Part shown: piece by piece, positions 44,476-53,271 of the stretch
Layout: every line of letters begins with the position of its first letter
How positions within the stretch are numbered: position 1 is the first letter of the stretch
Assembly: GCF_900184895.1 (NCBI RefSeq)
Contig: NZ_FXZK01000006.1
Coordinates: forward strand, 160,018-224,017
From: Flavimaricola marinus
GTDB taxonomy: Bacteria > Pseudomonadota > Alphaproteobacteria > Rhodobacterales > Rhodobacteraceae
DNA: 64,000 nt
Direction of reading: 5' to 3'
The notes under the pieces: model-generated
What the model saw: only the letters and a program-made list of their open reading frames with translations
The model's database searches: none
What the model was told of the DNA's origin: nothing
Translations under genes and position numbers: made by a program

Positions 44476-45732
44476 TTACTGTGCGGGCATGTAGCGTTCG
44501 AACAACATGCGCACGAGGCCGGTCTCGCCTTCGTTCAACTGCCGCACGCCCACCAGATAGCTGCCGGGCAGGACGCGCGCGGCGATCAGCGGATCGAGGT
44601 CTCCGCCGTAGTCGTCGTTTTCGGCGACCAGCCGCCCGAAATCATCGTAGAGCACCATGATCGGATCGCCGATCCCGTTCGAGATCGCTTCGACCACGAC
44701 CAGCCCGGGGGCGTCGATGTCGAACGACATCCATGTGGTGACGTCCGTGGTTTGCAGATCCTGACGCACCCGGTTGCCAAGGGCACCCATGTTGGTGATC
44801 GGGTAGGAGCCGTCCATCGGTGGCGCCGCTTCGCCCCGCTCGTAGAGCGATGCCAGCTGTGCCGCCGGATCGAAGCCCGACACCGTCACGGTGATCGGCA
44901 GGGACGTGTCCGAAAGTGCGACCATTTCGATACAGTAGTCGCCGGCGGGCAACGGCGAGGTCATGTCGAGCCGGCTGTTCAGCCCGTCGAAGTCGTCGTT
45001 CTCGCCCAAGTAGTTGCCTGACCCGTCATAAAGCGTGACGAGCGGGTCGGCGCTCGGGTTTTCCGCCGTGATCGTGATCGCCTGAGCGGTGCCGAGGCTG
45101 AAGCCCCAGGCGTCGACCTGATCCACCGAGGCGGTCACCGATGCTCCCATGTCGAGGCTGCCGTCGATCGGCCCGCCGTCGGCCAGGTAATTCGACACCG
45201 CCGAGCAGCCTCCGCCGCCGCCGGTGAAATCGCCGGGCGTTTCCGGCGGGCTGACTGGCGGCATGCTGGTGCCTTCGGTCAGTGCCTCCTGCTCGGTGCG
45301 GCCGACCCGCACGAAGCCGGTCATCGGGGATCCGTCGTAGCTTGCCATCGACAGGCAATAGGTGCCCGGGTTAAGCGTCATCTCGCCGCGCGATGCGCCG
45401 CCGCCGCCGGAATCGTCGTCGGACAGAACAATCGTGCCGCCGGCGTCGCGCAGGTCGATCACCGGATCGCCACCGCCCCGTCCGGCCGCCTCGACACGCA
45501 CATCCGTAGGCGCGGAGACATTGAACAGGGCGACATATTCGTTGCCCATCAGCACGAGTGCCATCTGCTCCATGTAATTGTCGGAGACGGACACGTCCGA
45601 GGCCGCTTCGGAACCGCCAATCCACTGTCCGTTCGCCCCGGCTCCGCCGCAGATGTCCTGCGCGGCCGCGGGCAGCGCAATGCCTGCCAGACCGGCGGCA
45701 GTCATGGCCATGGTCAATGTTTGTCGTGTCAT
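44476..45732 (-). CDS. exported protein with three PPC-like beta-sandwich repeats
   Basis: 418 residues with a signal peptide (MTRQTLTMAMTAAGLAGIALPAAAQ). Three similar domains each contain a DPxxxLYD...DDDxGG-type segment: DPVIDLRDAGGTIVLSDDDS, DPLVTLYDGSGNYLGENDDF and DPIMVLYDDFGRLVAENDDY, each followed by an L-P/N-x-G-x-Y strand. This is the pattern of bacterial pre-peptidase C-terminal (PPC) domains. The first two are separated by a proline/glycine linker. No catalytic domain is present. Probably periplasmic or surface; function unknown. Confidence 0.8.
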   Translation of the reverse strand: MTRQTLTMAMTAAGLAGIALPAAAQDICGGAGANGQWIGGSEAASDVSVSDNYMEQMALVLMGNEYVALFNVSAPTDVRVEAAGRGGGDPVIDLRDAGGTIVLSDDDSGGGGASRGEMTLNPGTYCLSMASYDGSPMTGFVRVGRTEQEALTEGTSMPPVSPPETPGDFTGGGGGCSAVSNYLADGGPIDGSLDMGASVTASVDQVDAWGFSLGTAQAITITAENPSADPLVTLYDGSGNYLGENDDFDGLNSRLDMTSPLPAGDYCIEMVALSDTSLPITVTVSGFDPAAQLASLYERGEAAPPMDGSYPITNMGALGNRVRQDLQTTDVTTWMSFDIDAPGLVVVEAISNGIGDPIMVLYDDFGRLVAENDDYGGDLDPLIAARVLPGSYLVGVRQLNEGETGLVRMLFERYMPAQ

Positions 45733-45895
45733 GGAATGCCCTTCCTCTCAATCCTGATGGGCAGAGCCTAACGCGTGCCAAACCGATATGACCAGCACGA
45801 TTTGCCATAAAGTCAGGAAAACCCGCCCTCTCGTCCGGTGGCCATCATGGGCCAGATTCACCCGCCCGAGGCCGTGCTCCGAGCCGCATCCGGAA

Positions 45896-45934
45896 TGCAA
45901 AAAGGGCCGCGACACGGTCGTGTCGCGGCCCTTT
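45896..45934 (-). terminator. rho-independent terminator of rpmJ
   Basis: Sixteen-base perfect stem 45901-45916/45919-45934 with a two-base centre, followed on the minus strand by TTTTTGC. One of the strongest hairpins in the window. Confidence 0.92.
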
Positions 45935-45958
45935 CGGCATCAGGTTGAGAGCGAAGGC

Positions 45959-46084
45959 TCAGCCCTGGCGGGCCTTGAACCGGCGCTGGGTCTTGTTGAT
46001 CACATAGACCCGGCCCTTACGGCGCACGACGCGGCAATCGCGGTGGCGCTGCTTGAGCGAACGGAGTGAGTTTGCAACCTTCAT
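45959..46084 (-). CDS. rpmJ: 50S ribosomal protein L36, type B
   Basis: 41 residues: [20 protein letters not shown] followed by [21 protein letters not shown]. This is the longer, zinc-free (YkgO-like) form of L36 common in alphaproteobacteria; the CxxC...C...H zinc ligands of the classic form are missing. Preceded by AGGAGAGCT and followed by a strong terminator, so it is a single-gene transcript. Confidence 0.95.
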   Translation of the reverse strand: MKVANSLRSLKQRHRDCRVVRRKGRVYVINKTQRRFKARQG

Positions 46085-46160
46085 GGGTAGCTCTCCTTTT
46101 TCGCGGCGCGGCGATTGCGCCTTGGTTACTGTCGTGACCCCGGGGGGCCGTCGAATTCGA

Positions 46161-46235
46161 TGGTGGGCGGTACAAGGATCGAACTTGTGACCCCTTCGAT
46201 GTCAACGAAGTGCTCTACCGCTGAGCTAACCGCCC
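46161..46235 (-). tRNA. tRNA-Val (anticodon GAC)
   Basis: 75 bases including an encoded CCA. Acceptor GGGCGGT pairs with ACCGCCC; D-arm GCTC/GAGC; anticodon stem CTTCG/CGAAG around the loop TTGACAT; T-arm ACAAG/CTTGT around TTCGATC. All stems are perfect. Read by eye on the minus strand. Confidence 0.97.
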
Positions 46236-46390
46236 ACTCTCCTTAACAAATCGTGCGTCCCATAACGAAACAGGACGCGGCTCGATCCGCGTCAGGTGTG
46301 CGGTCTATAAAAGGTTGCTCGCGGGGGATCAAGGGCTTTTGGCAATACATATTTTCAGTCTATCTTATGTGGCGAACAAGGGATGAATAC

Positions 46391-47254
46391 ATGACGCATG
46401 CCGCATTCGAGCTGAGCCGCCCCATACGCCGGGATACAAGCGTGGTTTTTGCGTCTCCGCATAGCGGAAGGGCTTATTTGCCTGAGTTTTTAGGCGCCGC
46501 GTCGCTTGACGAACACGAGATCAGGTCGTCCGAGGACGCCTTTGTCGACGCCCTTTTCGCCCCCGCGAGCCTGCATGGCGCTCCGTTTTTGGCCGCCTCT
46601 GCCCCTCGCGCCTATGTCGATTTGAACCGCGCACCCGAAGAATTGGACCCAGCGTTAATCGAAGGAATCCGCCGTGTGGCCCATAATCCGCGCATCGCGA
46701 GCGGGTTGGGGGTGATTCCCCGGGTGGTGGCGAATGGCCGTGCCATCTATCGCGGCAAGATCGGGCTGGACGAGGTCCATATGCGCATCAATCGCTATTG
46801 GCGTCCCTATCACGATCAGTTGCAGACCCTGCTGGACGAGAGCCATGCCCAGTTTGGCGAGGCCATCCTGATCGACTGCCATTCGATGCCCCACGAGGCC
46901 CTCGATGCCGTCAGCTCTCACAATGAATTGCGCCCCGACGTGGTGCTTGGCGACCGGTTCGGCGCGGCGGCTGCGAATTCGGTGATCGAGCGGGTCGAAG
47001 CCGCGTTTGCCGGGGCCGGATTGCGCGTGGCCCGCAATACGCCGTTTGCCGGGGCCTATATCACCCAGCACTATGGCCGCCCCTCCCGTCGCCAGCACGC
47101 GGTGCAGATCGAGATCGACCGCTCGCTTTATATGAACGAGCGACGTCTGGAGCCGAATGCCGACTACGAGGCATTCTGTGCCCTGCTCAACGATGTGATT
47201 GCCGAGGTCGTGGCGATCGGTCGCCCTGTCGCGCAGGGGGTCGCCGCCGAGTAG
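46391..47254 (+). CDS. N-formylglutamate amidohydrolase family protein
   Basis: 287 residues. Family motifs: FASPHSGRAYLPEF, EDAFVDALF, YVDLNRAPEELD, ILIDCHSMPH and VQIEIDRSLYMNE. The enzyme hydrolyses N-formylglutamate to glutamate and formate in one histidine-degradation route, but no hut genes are nearby, so another N-acyl amino acid is possible. Start 46391 follows AAGGGATG; an ATG nine codons earlier is less likely. Confidence 0.87.
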   Translation: MTHAAFELSRPIRRDTSVVFASPHSGRAYLPEFLGAASLDEHEIRSSEDAFVDALFAPASLHGAPFLAASAPRAYVDLNRAPEELDPALIEGIRRVAHNPRIASGLGVIPRVVANGRAIYRGKIGLDEVHMRINRYWRPYHDQLQTLLDESHAQFGEAILIDCHSMPHEALDAVSSHNELRPDVVLGDRFGAAAANSVIERVEAAFAGAGLRVARNTPFAGAYITQHYGRPSRRQHAVQIEIDRSLYMNERRLEPNADYEAFCALLNDVIAEVVAIGRPVAQGVAAE

Positions 47255-47282
47255 GGCGTCACCTGCGCGGCACCAGAGCGCC

Positions 47283-48536
47283 CTATCTCAGCGCCCGTCC
47301 CTTGATGATCGCGTCCGCCCCGAATCGCGCGCGGATCGCATCGGTCGCCTTTTCGGCCTTGGCCCTTTTGCCTGCGTCCGGATCGAGCAGATCGCCCTCC
47401 AGATCCGCGATATCGGCCCCCGTGAGGTCGCTGATCCCGACCCCGACGAGCCGGAACGGCGCCTGTCCGGCCACGGTGTCGAACATCCCCCGCGCCACCC
47501 GGTAGATCGTGTCGGCCACCTGCGTCGGGTGCCGCAGGCTGTGCCGTTTGGACACCAACGTGTGGTTCGACCGCTTGAGCTTGAGCGTCACGACCCGACC
47601 GGCCAAATCCTTGGCCTTGGCCCGCCCCGAGACCTTTTCGGCCATCCGCCAGATGTGCCCGTCGAGGATGTCGGGATCGCTTGTGTCTTCTCCGAAGGTC
47701 GTCTCGTTCGACAGCCCCTTGACCGGGGTGCGGTTGGACACCCGCCGCGCGTCCTGCCCCCGCGCCAGATGCCAGAGCCTGTCGCCCATGCCGCCGAATC
47801 GCGCCACCAGATCGGCTTGGTCCCAGCGCAGAAGGTCTTCGAAGGTGCGGATGCCGACCCGGTCGAGGCTTTCCTGCGCGGCGGGGCCGATCCCCCAGAT
47901 CATCCGGACGGAACGCGGCCGCAGGAAATCCTGCGTCTCCGCCTTTCCGATCACGGAAAATCCGCGCGGCTTGTCCAGATCCGAGGCGACCTTCGCCAGA
48001 AACTTGTTGTGCGAGAGTCCGATAGAGCCGGTCAGCCCCAGCTCGTCCTTCATCCGCCGGGTCAGCCGCGCCAGCATCACCGCCGGGGGCGCTCCATGCA
48101 GCCTTTGCGTTCCGGTCAGGTCCATGAAGGCTTCGTCGAGGCTGAGCGGTTCCACGACGGGCGTCAGCTCGTCCATCATCGCCCGGATCGCCTTGGACGC
48201 CGCGACATAGGCCTCGAACCTCGGTTTCACAACCACCGCATCGGGGCAGAGCTTGAGCGCCTGAAACATCGGCATCGCGGATCGCACCCCCTTGATCCGT
48301 GCCAGATAGCAGCAGGTGGAGACCACCCCTCGCTTGCCGCCGCCGACGATCACCGGTTTGTCGGCCAATTCGGGGTTGTCCCGCTTTTCCACGCTGGCAA
48401 AGAAGGCGTCGCAATCCATATGCGCGATGGTCAGATCGAAGAGTTCGTCATGCCGCGTGACCCGAGGCCGTCCGCAGTTGGGACAGCGGCCCGGCCCGTC
48501 AAAGGTGGTGAGGCAATCTCGGCAAAGGGCTGGCAT
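47283..48536 (-). CDS. dinB: Y-family DNA polymerase IV with N-terminal zinc ribbon
   Basis: 417 residues. An N-terminal CxxC...CxxC module (C5, C8, C18, C21) precedes the polymerase core: IAHMDCDAFFASVE and SLDEAFMDLTGT carry the catalytic acids, with GVVSTCCYLARIKGVRSAMP and the thumb/little-finger regions following. Error-prone lesion bypass is the family role. I see no obvious beta-clamp-binding motif at the C-terminus (ends IIKGRALR). The zinc ribbon is a lineage-specific addition. Confidence 0.92.
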   Translation of the reverse strand: MPALCRDCLTTFDGPGRCPNCGRPRVTRHDELFDLTIAHMDCDAFFASVEKRDNPELADKPVIVGGGKRGVVSTCCYLARIKGVRSAMPMFQALKLCPDAVVVKPRFEAYVAASKAIRAMMDELTPVVEPLSLDEAFMDLTGTQRLHGAPPAVMLARLTRRMKDELGLTGSIGLSHNKFLAKVASDLDKPRGFSVIGKAETQDFLRPRSVRMIWGIGPAAQESLDRVGIRTFEDLLRWDQADLVARFGGMGDRLWHLARGQDARRVSNRTPVKGLSNETTFGEDTSDPDILDGHIWRMAEKVSGRAKAKDLAGRVVTLKLKRSNHTLVSKRHSLRHPTQVADTIYRVARGMFDTVAGQAPFRLVGVGISDLTGADIADLEGDLLDPDAGKRAKAEKATDAIRARFGADAIIKGRALR

Positions 48537-48681
48537 GATGCGCAGAGAATACCGGGGCCGGCCGGATTTTGGAATGCCCCGAAATGGCCTGTGGCGGGCG
48601 GGCGCTGTCGCCGCGAATCTCCGCTATGCGGCTGAGCGCGTGCTGTGATATTATTTCGCTATTCAGGCGGGAGGGTTAGCG

Positions 48682-49839
48682 ATGCCGGGTTTGCGTTCTG
48701 TGCTGGTGGGAACCACCAAGGGAGCCTTTGTTCTGGATGCAAAGCCGGATCGCAGTGACTTCGAGGTGCGCGGACCGTTTTGCGATGGCTGGCCGATCAA
48801 CCATGTCGCCAGCGACCCCGAAACCGGCCGCATGTGGGCCGCCGGTGGCGGCGATTGGTTCGGCGCCGGGGTGTTTCGGTCCGATGACGGTGGCAAGACC
48901 TGGACCCTGTCCAAGCTGACGTCCGGCGATATGGACGAATGGGCCGCCAACGATCCCGAATTCGCCAAGATGATCGGCTGGACCGATACGCCCGCCCCGT
49001 TTGAAAAGCAGTTCTCGCAGGTCTGGTCCCTGCATTTCGCGCATGGCGTGCTGTATGCCGGCACCAAGCCCGCGATGCTCCTTGCCAGCCGTGACGGCGG
49101 CGTCACGTGGGATATCGTCAACGGTCTGACCGACCATCCGTCCCGACCCGACTGGCATGGCGGCGCGGCGGGGCTTGTTCTGCATACCATCGTTCCGGAT
49201 CCGGCGGATGCCGATCGCATGTGGGTGGCGATTTCCGCGGCCGGTGTCTTTGCCACCGAAGACGGCGGAAAGACGTGGGACCGCCGCAATCGCCTGTCCA
49301 ATACCGATCACGTCCACCATGCTCACCCGGCCGCCCCGAAAGGCGGTGAGACCGGGCATTGCGTGCACAACATGGTCCGTGCGCCGGGCGACGGCATTGA
49401 TGTGCTCTATCAGCAGAACCACCATGGCGTCTTTCGCAGCCCCGATGGTGGCCGCAGTTGGGATGACGTGACCGAGGGCCTGCCGTCGACCTTTGGATTT
49501 CCCATCGCTGTGCATCCCCGCGACCCGGATCGGATCTGGACCCTGCCGCTGAACGGCGACACCGAGGGTCGTTATCCTCCCGATGCCTCGGCCGCCGTGT
49601 GGCGCTCTTCGGATTCCGGTGCCCATTGGGAGAAATGCCAGTCCGGTCTGCCGGACAAGAACTGCTTCTTCACCGTCTTGCGCCAATCCATGTCGGTCGA
49701 TCTGGCCGAGCCTGTCGGCGTGTATTTCGGCACTAATACCGGGTCGATCTTTGCCAGCCGCGACGAGGGCGACACATGGTCAGAAGTCGCCCGCCATTTG
49801 CCGACGGTTCTGTGCGTCGAAACCATGGCTGATGCCTGA
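48682..49839 (+). CDS. Asp-box beta-propeller protein (sialidase/VPS10-like fold)
   Basis: 385 residues without a signal peptide. At least six Asp-box motifs (SxDGGxTW-like) are visible: DDGGKTW, DGGVTW, DGGKTW, DGGRSW, DSGAHW and DEGDTW, evenly spaced, which means a six- or seven-bladed propeller of the BNR type. The family is loosely called exo-alpha-sialidase, but sialidase catalytic residues are not evident, so enzymatic activity is doubtful. The last eight bases overlap the Nudix gene. Confidence 0.85.
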   Translation: MPGLRSVLVGTTKGAFVLDAKPDRSDFEVRGPFCDGWPINHVASDPETGRMWAAGGGDWFGAGVFRSDDGGKTWTLSKLTSGDMDEWAANDPEFAKMIGWTDTPAPFEKQFSQVWSLHFAHGVLYAGTKPAMLLASRDGGVTWDIVNGLTDHPSRPDWHGGAAGLVLHTIVPDPADADRMWVAISAAGVFATEDGGKTWDRRNRLSNTDHVHHAHPAAPKGGETGHCVHNMVRAPGDGIDVLYQQNHHGVFRSPDGGRSWDDVTEGLPSTFGFPIAVHPRDPDRIWTLPLNGDTEGRYPPDASAAVWRSSDSGAHWEKCQSGLPDKNCFFTVLRQSMSVDLAEPVGVYFGTNTGSIFASRDEGDTWSEVARHLPTVLCVETMADA

Positions 49840-50260
49840 GCCGTTTCACGGCGCGAAGGCGGCGGTTTTCATTGGTGACAAGGTTCTGACCCTGCTTCGG
49901 GATGATCGTCACGACATCCCGTTTCCGGCGCATTGGGATTTCCCCGGCGGTGGTCGCGAAGGTGCTGAGACCGGATTTGAAACGCTTGCCCGCGAAATGC
50001 GCGAAGAGGTCGGTCTTGACGCGTATCGGGCCGAGCGTCTTTGGCAAATCCGTCTGCCTGCCATGCACCGCGCCCATGAGATGATCTGGTTCTATGTGCT
50101 TCGCCTGCCGGAAAGCGCAGTAACCGACATCGTGTTTGGCGACGAAGGGCAGGGGTGGGCCCTGCTCGATCCGGAGGGGTTTCTGGCCCTGCCCAACGCC
50201 GTTCCGTCCTTGGTCATACGTTTGCGCATGTGGATTGAGCACAACGGCGGTTTGCCGTAG
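49832..50260 (+). CDS. Nudix hydrolase
   Basis: 142 residues with a complete Nudix box, G-x5-E-x7-REMREEVGL (the segment from GGGREGAE to EEVGL). These enzymes cleave nucleoside diphosphates linked to another moiety; substrate is unknown. ATG 49832 lies inside the end of the propeller gene, so the two are probably cotranscribed. Confidence 0.9.
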   Translation: MPEPFHGAKAAVFIGDKVLTLLRDDRHDIPFPAHWDFPGGGREGAETGFETLAREMREEVGLDAYRAERLWQIRLPAMHRAHEMIWFYVLRLPESAVTDIVFGDEGQGWALLDPEGFLALPNAVPSLVIRLRMWIEHNGGLP

Positions 50261-50287
50261 TTTTCCCTGCAAGGAGGAGTGACAGCC

Positions 50288-50602
50288 ATGGTTGCCGAGC
50301 CAAGAACCCCCTGCCGCACCCCGGCAAAGGACCGCGACGGGGTGACCAATATCCCGACATGGAAATTCGATCTGCTGCGCGGCCATATCCTTGATATCGT
50401 CGGCGCCGCCGGCCCCGACGGATTTCCGATGGCGGAGCTGTCGGCCGCGATCGCGCCCCGCCTGACCGACGACGAGACTGCCCGGCTGGGCAAGCTGGGC
50501 TGGCATATGATGGCCGTCAAGCTGGAGATGGAAGTGGCCGGTGATCTGGCCCGGATGCCCAAAGTCACGCCTCAGCGGCTTGTTTTGCCCGCATCGGCCT
50601 GA
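50288..50602 (+). CDS. small DUF6958-like protein
   Basis: 104 residues, preceded by a very strong AAGGAGGAG site. The pattern KFDLLRGHILDIVG...MAELSAAIAP...GWHMMAVKLEMEVAGDL looks like a small winged-helix fold and resembles the DUF6958 family as I remember it. Function unknown. Confidence 0.65.
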   Translation: MVAEPRTPCRTPAKDRDGVTNIPTWKFDLLRGHILDIVGAAGPDGFPMAELSAAIAPRLTDDETARLGKLGWHMMAVKLEMEVAGDLARMPKVTPQRLVLPASA

Positions 50603-50665
50603 AACTGCTTTCCTGTTCGGACCATTTCCCATATTTAGTAGCCATTCTTGTGGAGGTTACAAATT

Positions 50666-51559
50666 ATGGACATTGAAGACGTGTTGCTGGAGATGGTCGG
50701 CAGTAATCTTGTGCTGATCCTGCTCGCGCTATTCATTTTGTTCTGCATCCTGACGGGCGTGCGGATCGTCCCCCAGTCGCAGAAATTCGTCGTCGAGCGC
50801 TTTGGCCGGTTGCGATCCGTCCTCGGGCCGGGGATCAATCTGATCGTGCCGTTTCTCGACCGGGTTGCCCACAAGATCTCGATCCTCGAGCGCCAGTTGC
50901 CGTCGATGAACCAGGACGCGATCACCAGCGACAACGTGCTTGTCGCCGTCGAAACCAGCGTATTCTACCGCATCATAGAGCCGGAAAAGACGGTTTATCG
51001 CATTCGCGATGTGGATGCCGCGATCTCGACCACGGTAGCCGGGATCGTCCGCTCCGAGATCGGCCGGATGGAGCTTGATCAGGTGCAGGCCAACCGGTCC
51101 AGCCTGATCGACGCGGTCCGCACGCAGGTGGCCAGTCAGGTGGATGACTGGGGCATCGAGGTGACGCGTGCTGAGATCCTCGACGTCAATCTGGATCAGG
51201 CGACCCGGAACGCGATGTTGCAGCAGCTCAACGCCGAGCGGGCCCGCCGCGCTCAGGTGACGGAGGCCGAGGGGCAGAAGCGCGCCGTCGAGTTGCAGGC
51301 CGACGCCAATCTCTATGCGGCTGAGCAAGAGGCCAAGGCCCGCCGCGTTCTGGCCGATGCCGAAGCCTATGCGACTCAGGTGGTGGCCGTTGCCATTGCC
51401 GAGAACGGTCTGGAGGCGGCGCAATATCAGGTCGCGCTCAAGCAGGTCGAGGCGCTGAACAAGATGGGCGCGGGCACCGGCAATCAGACCATCGTGCTTC
51501 CCGCCAATGCGGTCGAAGCCTTTGGCGACGCCTTCAAGATGCTGCGGGGGGCCAAATGA
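50666..51559 (+). CDS. SPFH/band 7 (stomatin-like, QmcA) protein
   Basis: 297 residues: an N-terminal membrane helix (NLVLILLALFILFCILTGV), the SPFH domain (IVPQSQKFVVERFGRLRSVLGPG), a helical coiled-coil region rich in Ala/Glu (QQLNAERARRAQVTEAEGQK onward), and a C-terminal tail. SPFH proteins organise membrane microdomains. Overlaps the NfeD-like gene as ATGA, the usual pairing. Start follows GGAGGTTAC. Confidence 0.92.
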   Translation: MDIEDVLLEMVGSNLVLILLALFILFCILTGVRIVPQSQKFVVERFGRLRSVLGPGINLIVPFLDRVAHKISILERQLPSMNQDAITSDNVLVAVETSVFYRIIEPEKTVYRIRDVDAAISTTVAGIVRSEIGRMELDQVQANRSSLIDAVRTQVASQVDDWGIEVTRAEILDVNLDQATRNAMLQQLNAERARRAQVTEAEGQKRAVELQADANLYAAEQEAKARRVLADAEAYATQVVAVAIAENGLEAAQYQVALKQVEALNKMGAGTGNQTIVLPANAVEAFGDAFKMLRGAK

Positions 51560-51828
51560 TGTGGTCGGCGTGGTGGGTCTGGATGGCTGCGGCGCTGGTG
51601 CTCGGCATCCTCGAGATCCTGGTGCCGGCCTACATCTTTTTCGGCTTTGCCTTGGGCGCGTTCGCGATGGGTCTGCTGATGGCTTTGGGCGTCTTCGCGG
51701 TGACGGGCCCGTGGGCGCTGGTGCTGTTCGCTGTCCTGTCGCTGATCGCCTACGTCATCTTGCGCCGGGTGTTTGGCCTGCGCCGGGGGCAGGTCAAGAT
51801 CTGGGACCGAGACATCAACGACAACTGA
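51556..51828 (+). CDS. NfeD-like membrane protein
   Basis: 90 residues with three closely spaced hydrophobic helices (WWVWMAAALVLGILEILVPA, IFFGFALGAFAMGLLMALGV, WALVLFAVLSLIAYVIL) and a short C-terminal tail containing GQVKIWDRDIND. It is the short NfeD form with little of the soluble OB domain. Partner of the upstream SPFH protein. Confidence 0.9.
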   Translation: MMWSAWWVWMAAALVLGILEILVPAYIFFGFALGAFAMGLLMALGVFAVTGPWALVLFAVLSLIAYVILRRVFGLRRGQVKIWDRDINDN

Positions 51829-51835
51829 GCCCACG

Positions 51836-51873
51836 AAAAAGCCCGACCAGTGAGGGAGGGCACTGGTCGGGCT
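51836..51873 (-). terminator. rho-independent terminator
   Basis: Thirteen-base stem 51840-51852/51861-51873 (AGCCCGACCAGTG and its complement) with an eight-base loop. The minus strand continues TTTTTCG, so it best fits the 51937-52149 gene, but the hairpin also lies just after the NfeD-like gene on the plus strand. Confidence 0.85.
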
Positions 51874-51936
51874 GTTATGGCCCGGGGATGGTCGCGGCGG
51901 GGGACGGTCCGACGCGACGGGCCATTCGGTACGCGC

Positions 51937-52149
51937 CTAGATGACCGAGCGGAGGGAGCTGCCGCTGTCGGACATGCGCTCGGCCTGCTGCATCAGCCTG
52001 CTGCGTACACGATCTGTATCCATGACGAGGGTGCCGGGCACGGCGCAGGGGTAGCGGAACGTGGTCCCACCCCGCCGCACGTCGACGCGCGCCTCGTACA
52101 TGCCGGAATTTGCGTTGTAGTTGATCTTGCTCACGGACATATGTGCCAT
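51937..52149 (-). CDS. small protein, paralogue A of a tandem pair
   Basis: 70 residues (MAHMSVSKINYNANSGMYEA onward). The core EARVDVRRGGTTFRYPCAVPG is closely matched in the gene at 52235-52444, as is the C-terminal RMSDS. Single cysteine in FRYPC. No signal peptide or membrane helix; the beta-strand-rich centre suggests a small globular domain. Preceded by AGGAGAAGACAC. I do not recognise a family. Confidence 0.75.
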   Translation of the reverse strand: MAHMSVSKINYNANSGMYEARVDVRRGGTTFRYPCAVPGTLVMDTDRVRSRLMQQAERMSDSGSSLRSVI

Positions 52150-52234
52150 GTGTCTTCTCCTAGGGTCGGGCCGCCGGAGCCCATTTGTTTTTCCAAGTCA
52201 TGCCGGAGAGCATGCTTTTTGTGTGGATCGTGGG

Positions 52235-52444
52235 TCAGTGCAGGGAACGGACACCGGAGCTGTCGGACATCCGGAGCGCCGAATGCGCCAGTTCCGCGCT
52301 GACCTGTTCGTAGTCCATGTTGGCGGGGCCGGGGACTTGGCACGGATAGCGGAACACGGTGCCGTGCCGGATCACATCGACGCGTGCCTCGAATGCGCCT
52401 TTGGCAGCGTTATACCGAACGTTGTTCAACCGAACCTGTGCCAT
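52235..52444 (-). CDS. small protein, paralogue B of a tandem pair
   Basis: 69 residues (MAQVRLNNVRYNAAKGAFEA onward), aligning over its whole length with the gene 85 bases downstream: shared YNA..G..EARVDV.R.GT.FRYPC.VPG, MD, and RMSDS. Roughly 45% identity by eye. Preceded by AGAAAGGTTCGTCTC. The pair is the product of a local duplication. Function unknown. Confidence 0.75.
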   Translation of the reverse strand: MAQVRLNNVRYNAAKGAFEARVDVIRHGTVFRYPCQVPGPANMDYEQVSAELAHSALRMSDSSGVRSLH

Positions 52445-52554
52445 GAGACGAACCTTTCTCTGTTGCCTGCATCTACTAACGCAGCAAATCGGAAAAAAGT
52501 TTCATCTACGGAAAACAAGTCGCTAGCGGCTCCCTCTCGCCACTCGCAAGCGCC

Positions 52555-53271
52555 TTATTTATTGGGGCTTAGCGCCTGTGGCGACGACAGCTCCTGCAGG
52601 ATCGCGAGCGCGGATTCCTTGGGATTTTTCGATTTCCAGACCGGCCGCCCGACGACGACGTGGTCGGCGCCGGCGGCGATGGCCTGAGCCGGTGTCATGA
52701 TCCGCTTCTGGTCTCCGGCGTCGCTGCCGACCGGCCGCACACCAGGCGTGACGATCAGTTTCCCGTCGGCTTCGGGCAGCGCTCGCACCAGGTGCGCCTC
52801 GTGCGGCGAGCAGATCACCCCGTCGGCCCCAGCCTCGAGCGCGCGCCCCGCCCGTTCCTGCACGATGTCGGCAATGGCGCCGTCCCGGATCATCGCCCCG
52901 TCGAGGTCGGCCCGGTCGAGCGAGGTCAGGATCGTCACGGCCATGATCTTGGTCTGGGATTGTCCCACGCCGTCGCGGGCGGCGCTGACCACGTAGGGGT
53001 CGCCATGCACGGTGAGCAGGTCGAGGTCGAACTGCGCCAGCCCCTTGACCGCTGCGGTGATCGTGGCCCCGATGTCAAAGAGCTTCATGTCGAGGAAGAT
53101 CCGTTTGCCGTGCTCTTCCTTGAGCTCGTTGGCGAGCGCCAGCCCGCCGCCTGTCAGCATCCCAAGCCCGATCTTGTAGAACCCGACCGCGTCGCCGAGG
53201 GTTTCGGCCAGTTGCAGCCCGGAATAGGCATCTCCAACGTCGAGGGCGACAATCAGGCGGTCATCGGACAT
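52555..53271 (-). CDS. pyrF: orotidine-5'-phosphate decarboxylase
   Basis: 238 residues, TIM barrel, last step of UMP synthesis. The catalytic FLDMKLFDIG motif (Lys-Asp pair), LIVALDV at the N-terminus and TPGVRP near the C-terminus are present. I start at ATG 53271 with an AAAAGGAT site; the same frame remains open for 87 codons upstream but that part is not family-like. Confidence 0.95.
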   Translation of the reverse strand: MSDDRLIVALDVGDAYSGLQLAETLGDAVGFYKIGLGMLTGGGLALANELKEEHGKRIFLDMKLFDIGATITAAVKGLAQFDLDLLTVHGDPYVVSAARDGVGQSQTKIMAVTILTSLDRADLDGAMIRDGAIADIVQERAGRALEAGADGVICSPHEAHLVRALPEADGKLIVTPGVRPVGSDAGDQKRIMTPAQAIAAGADHVVVGRPVWKSKNPKESALAILQELSSPQALSPNK

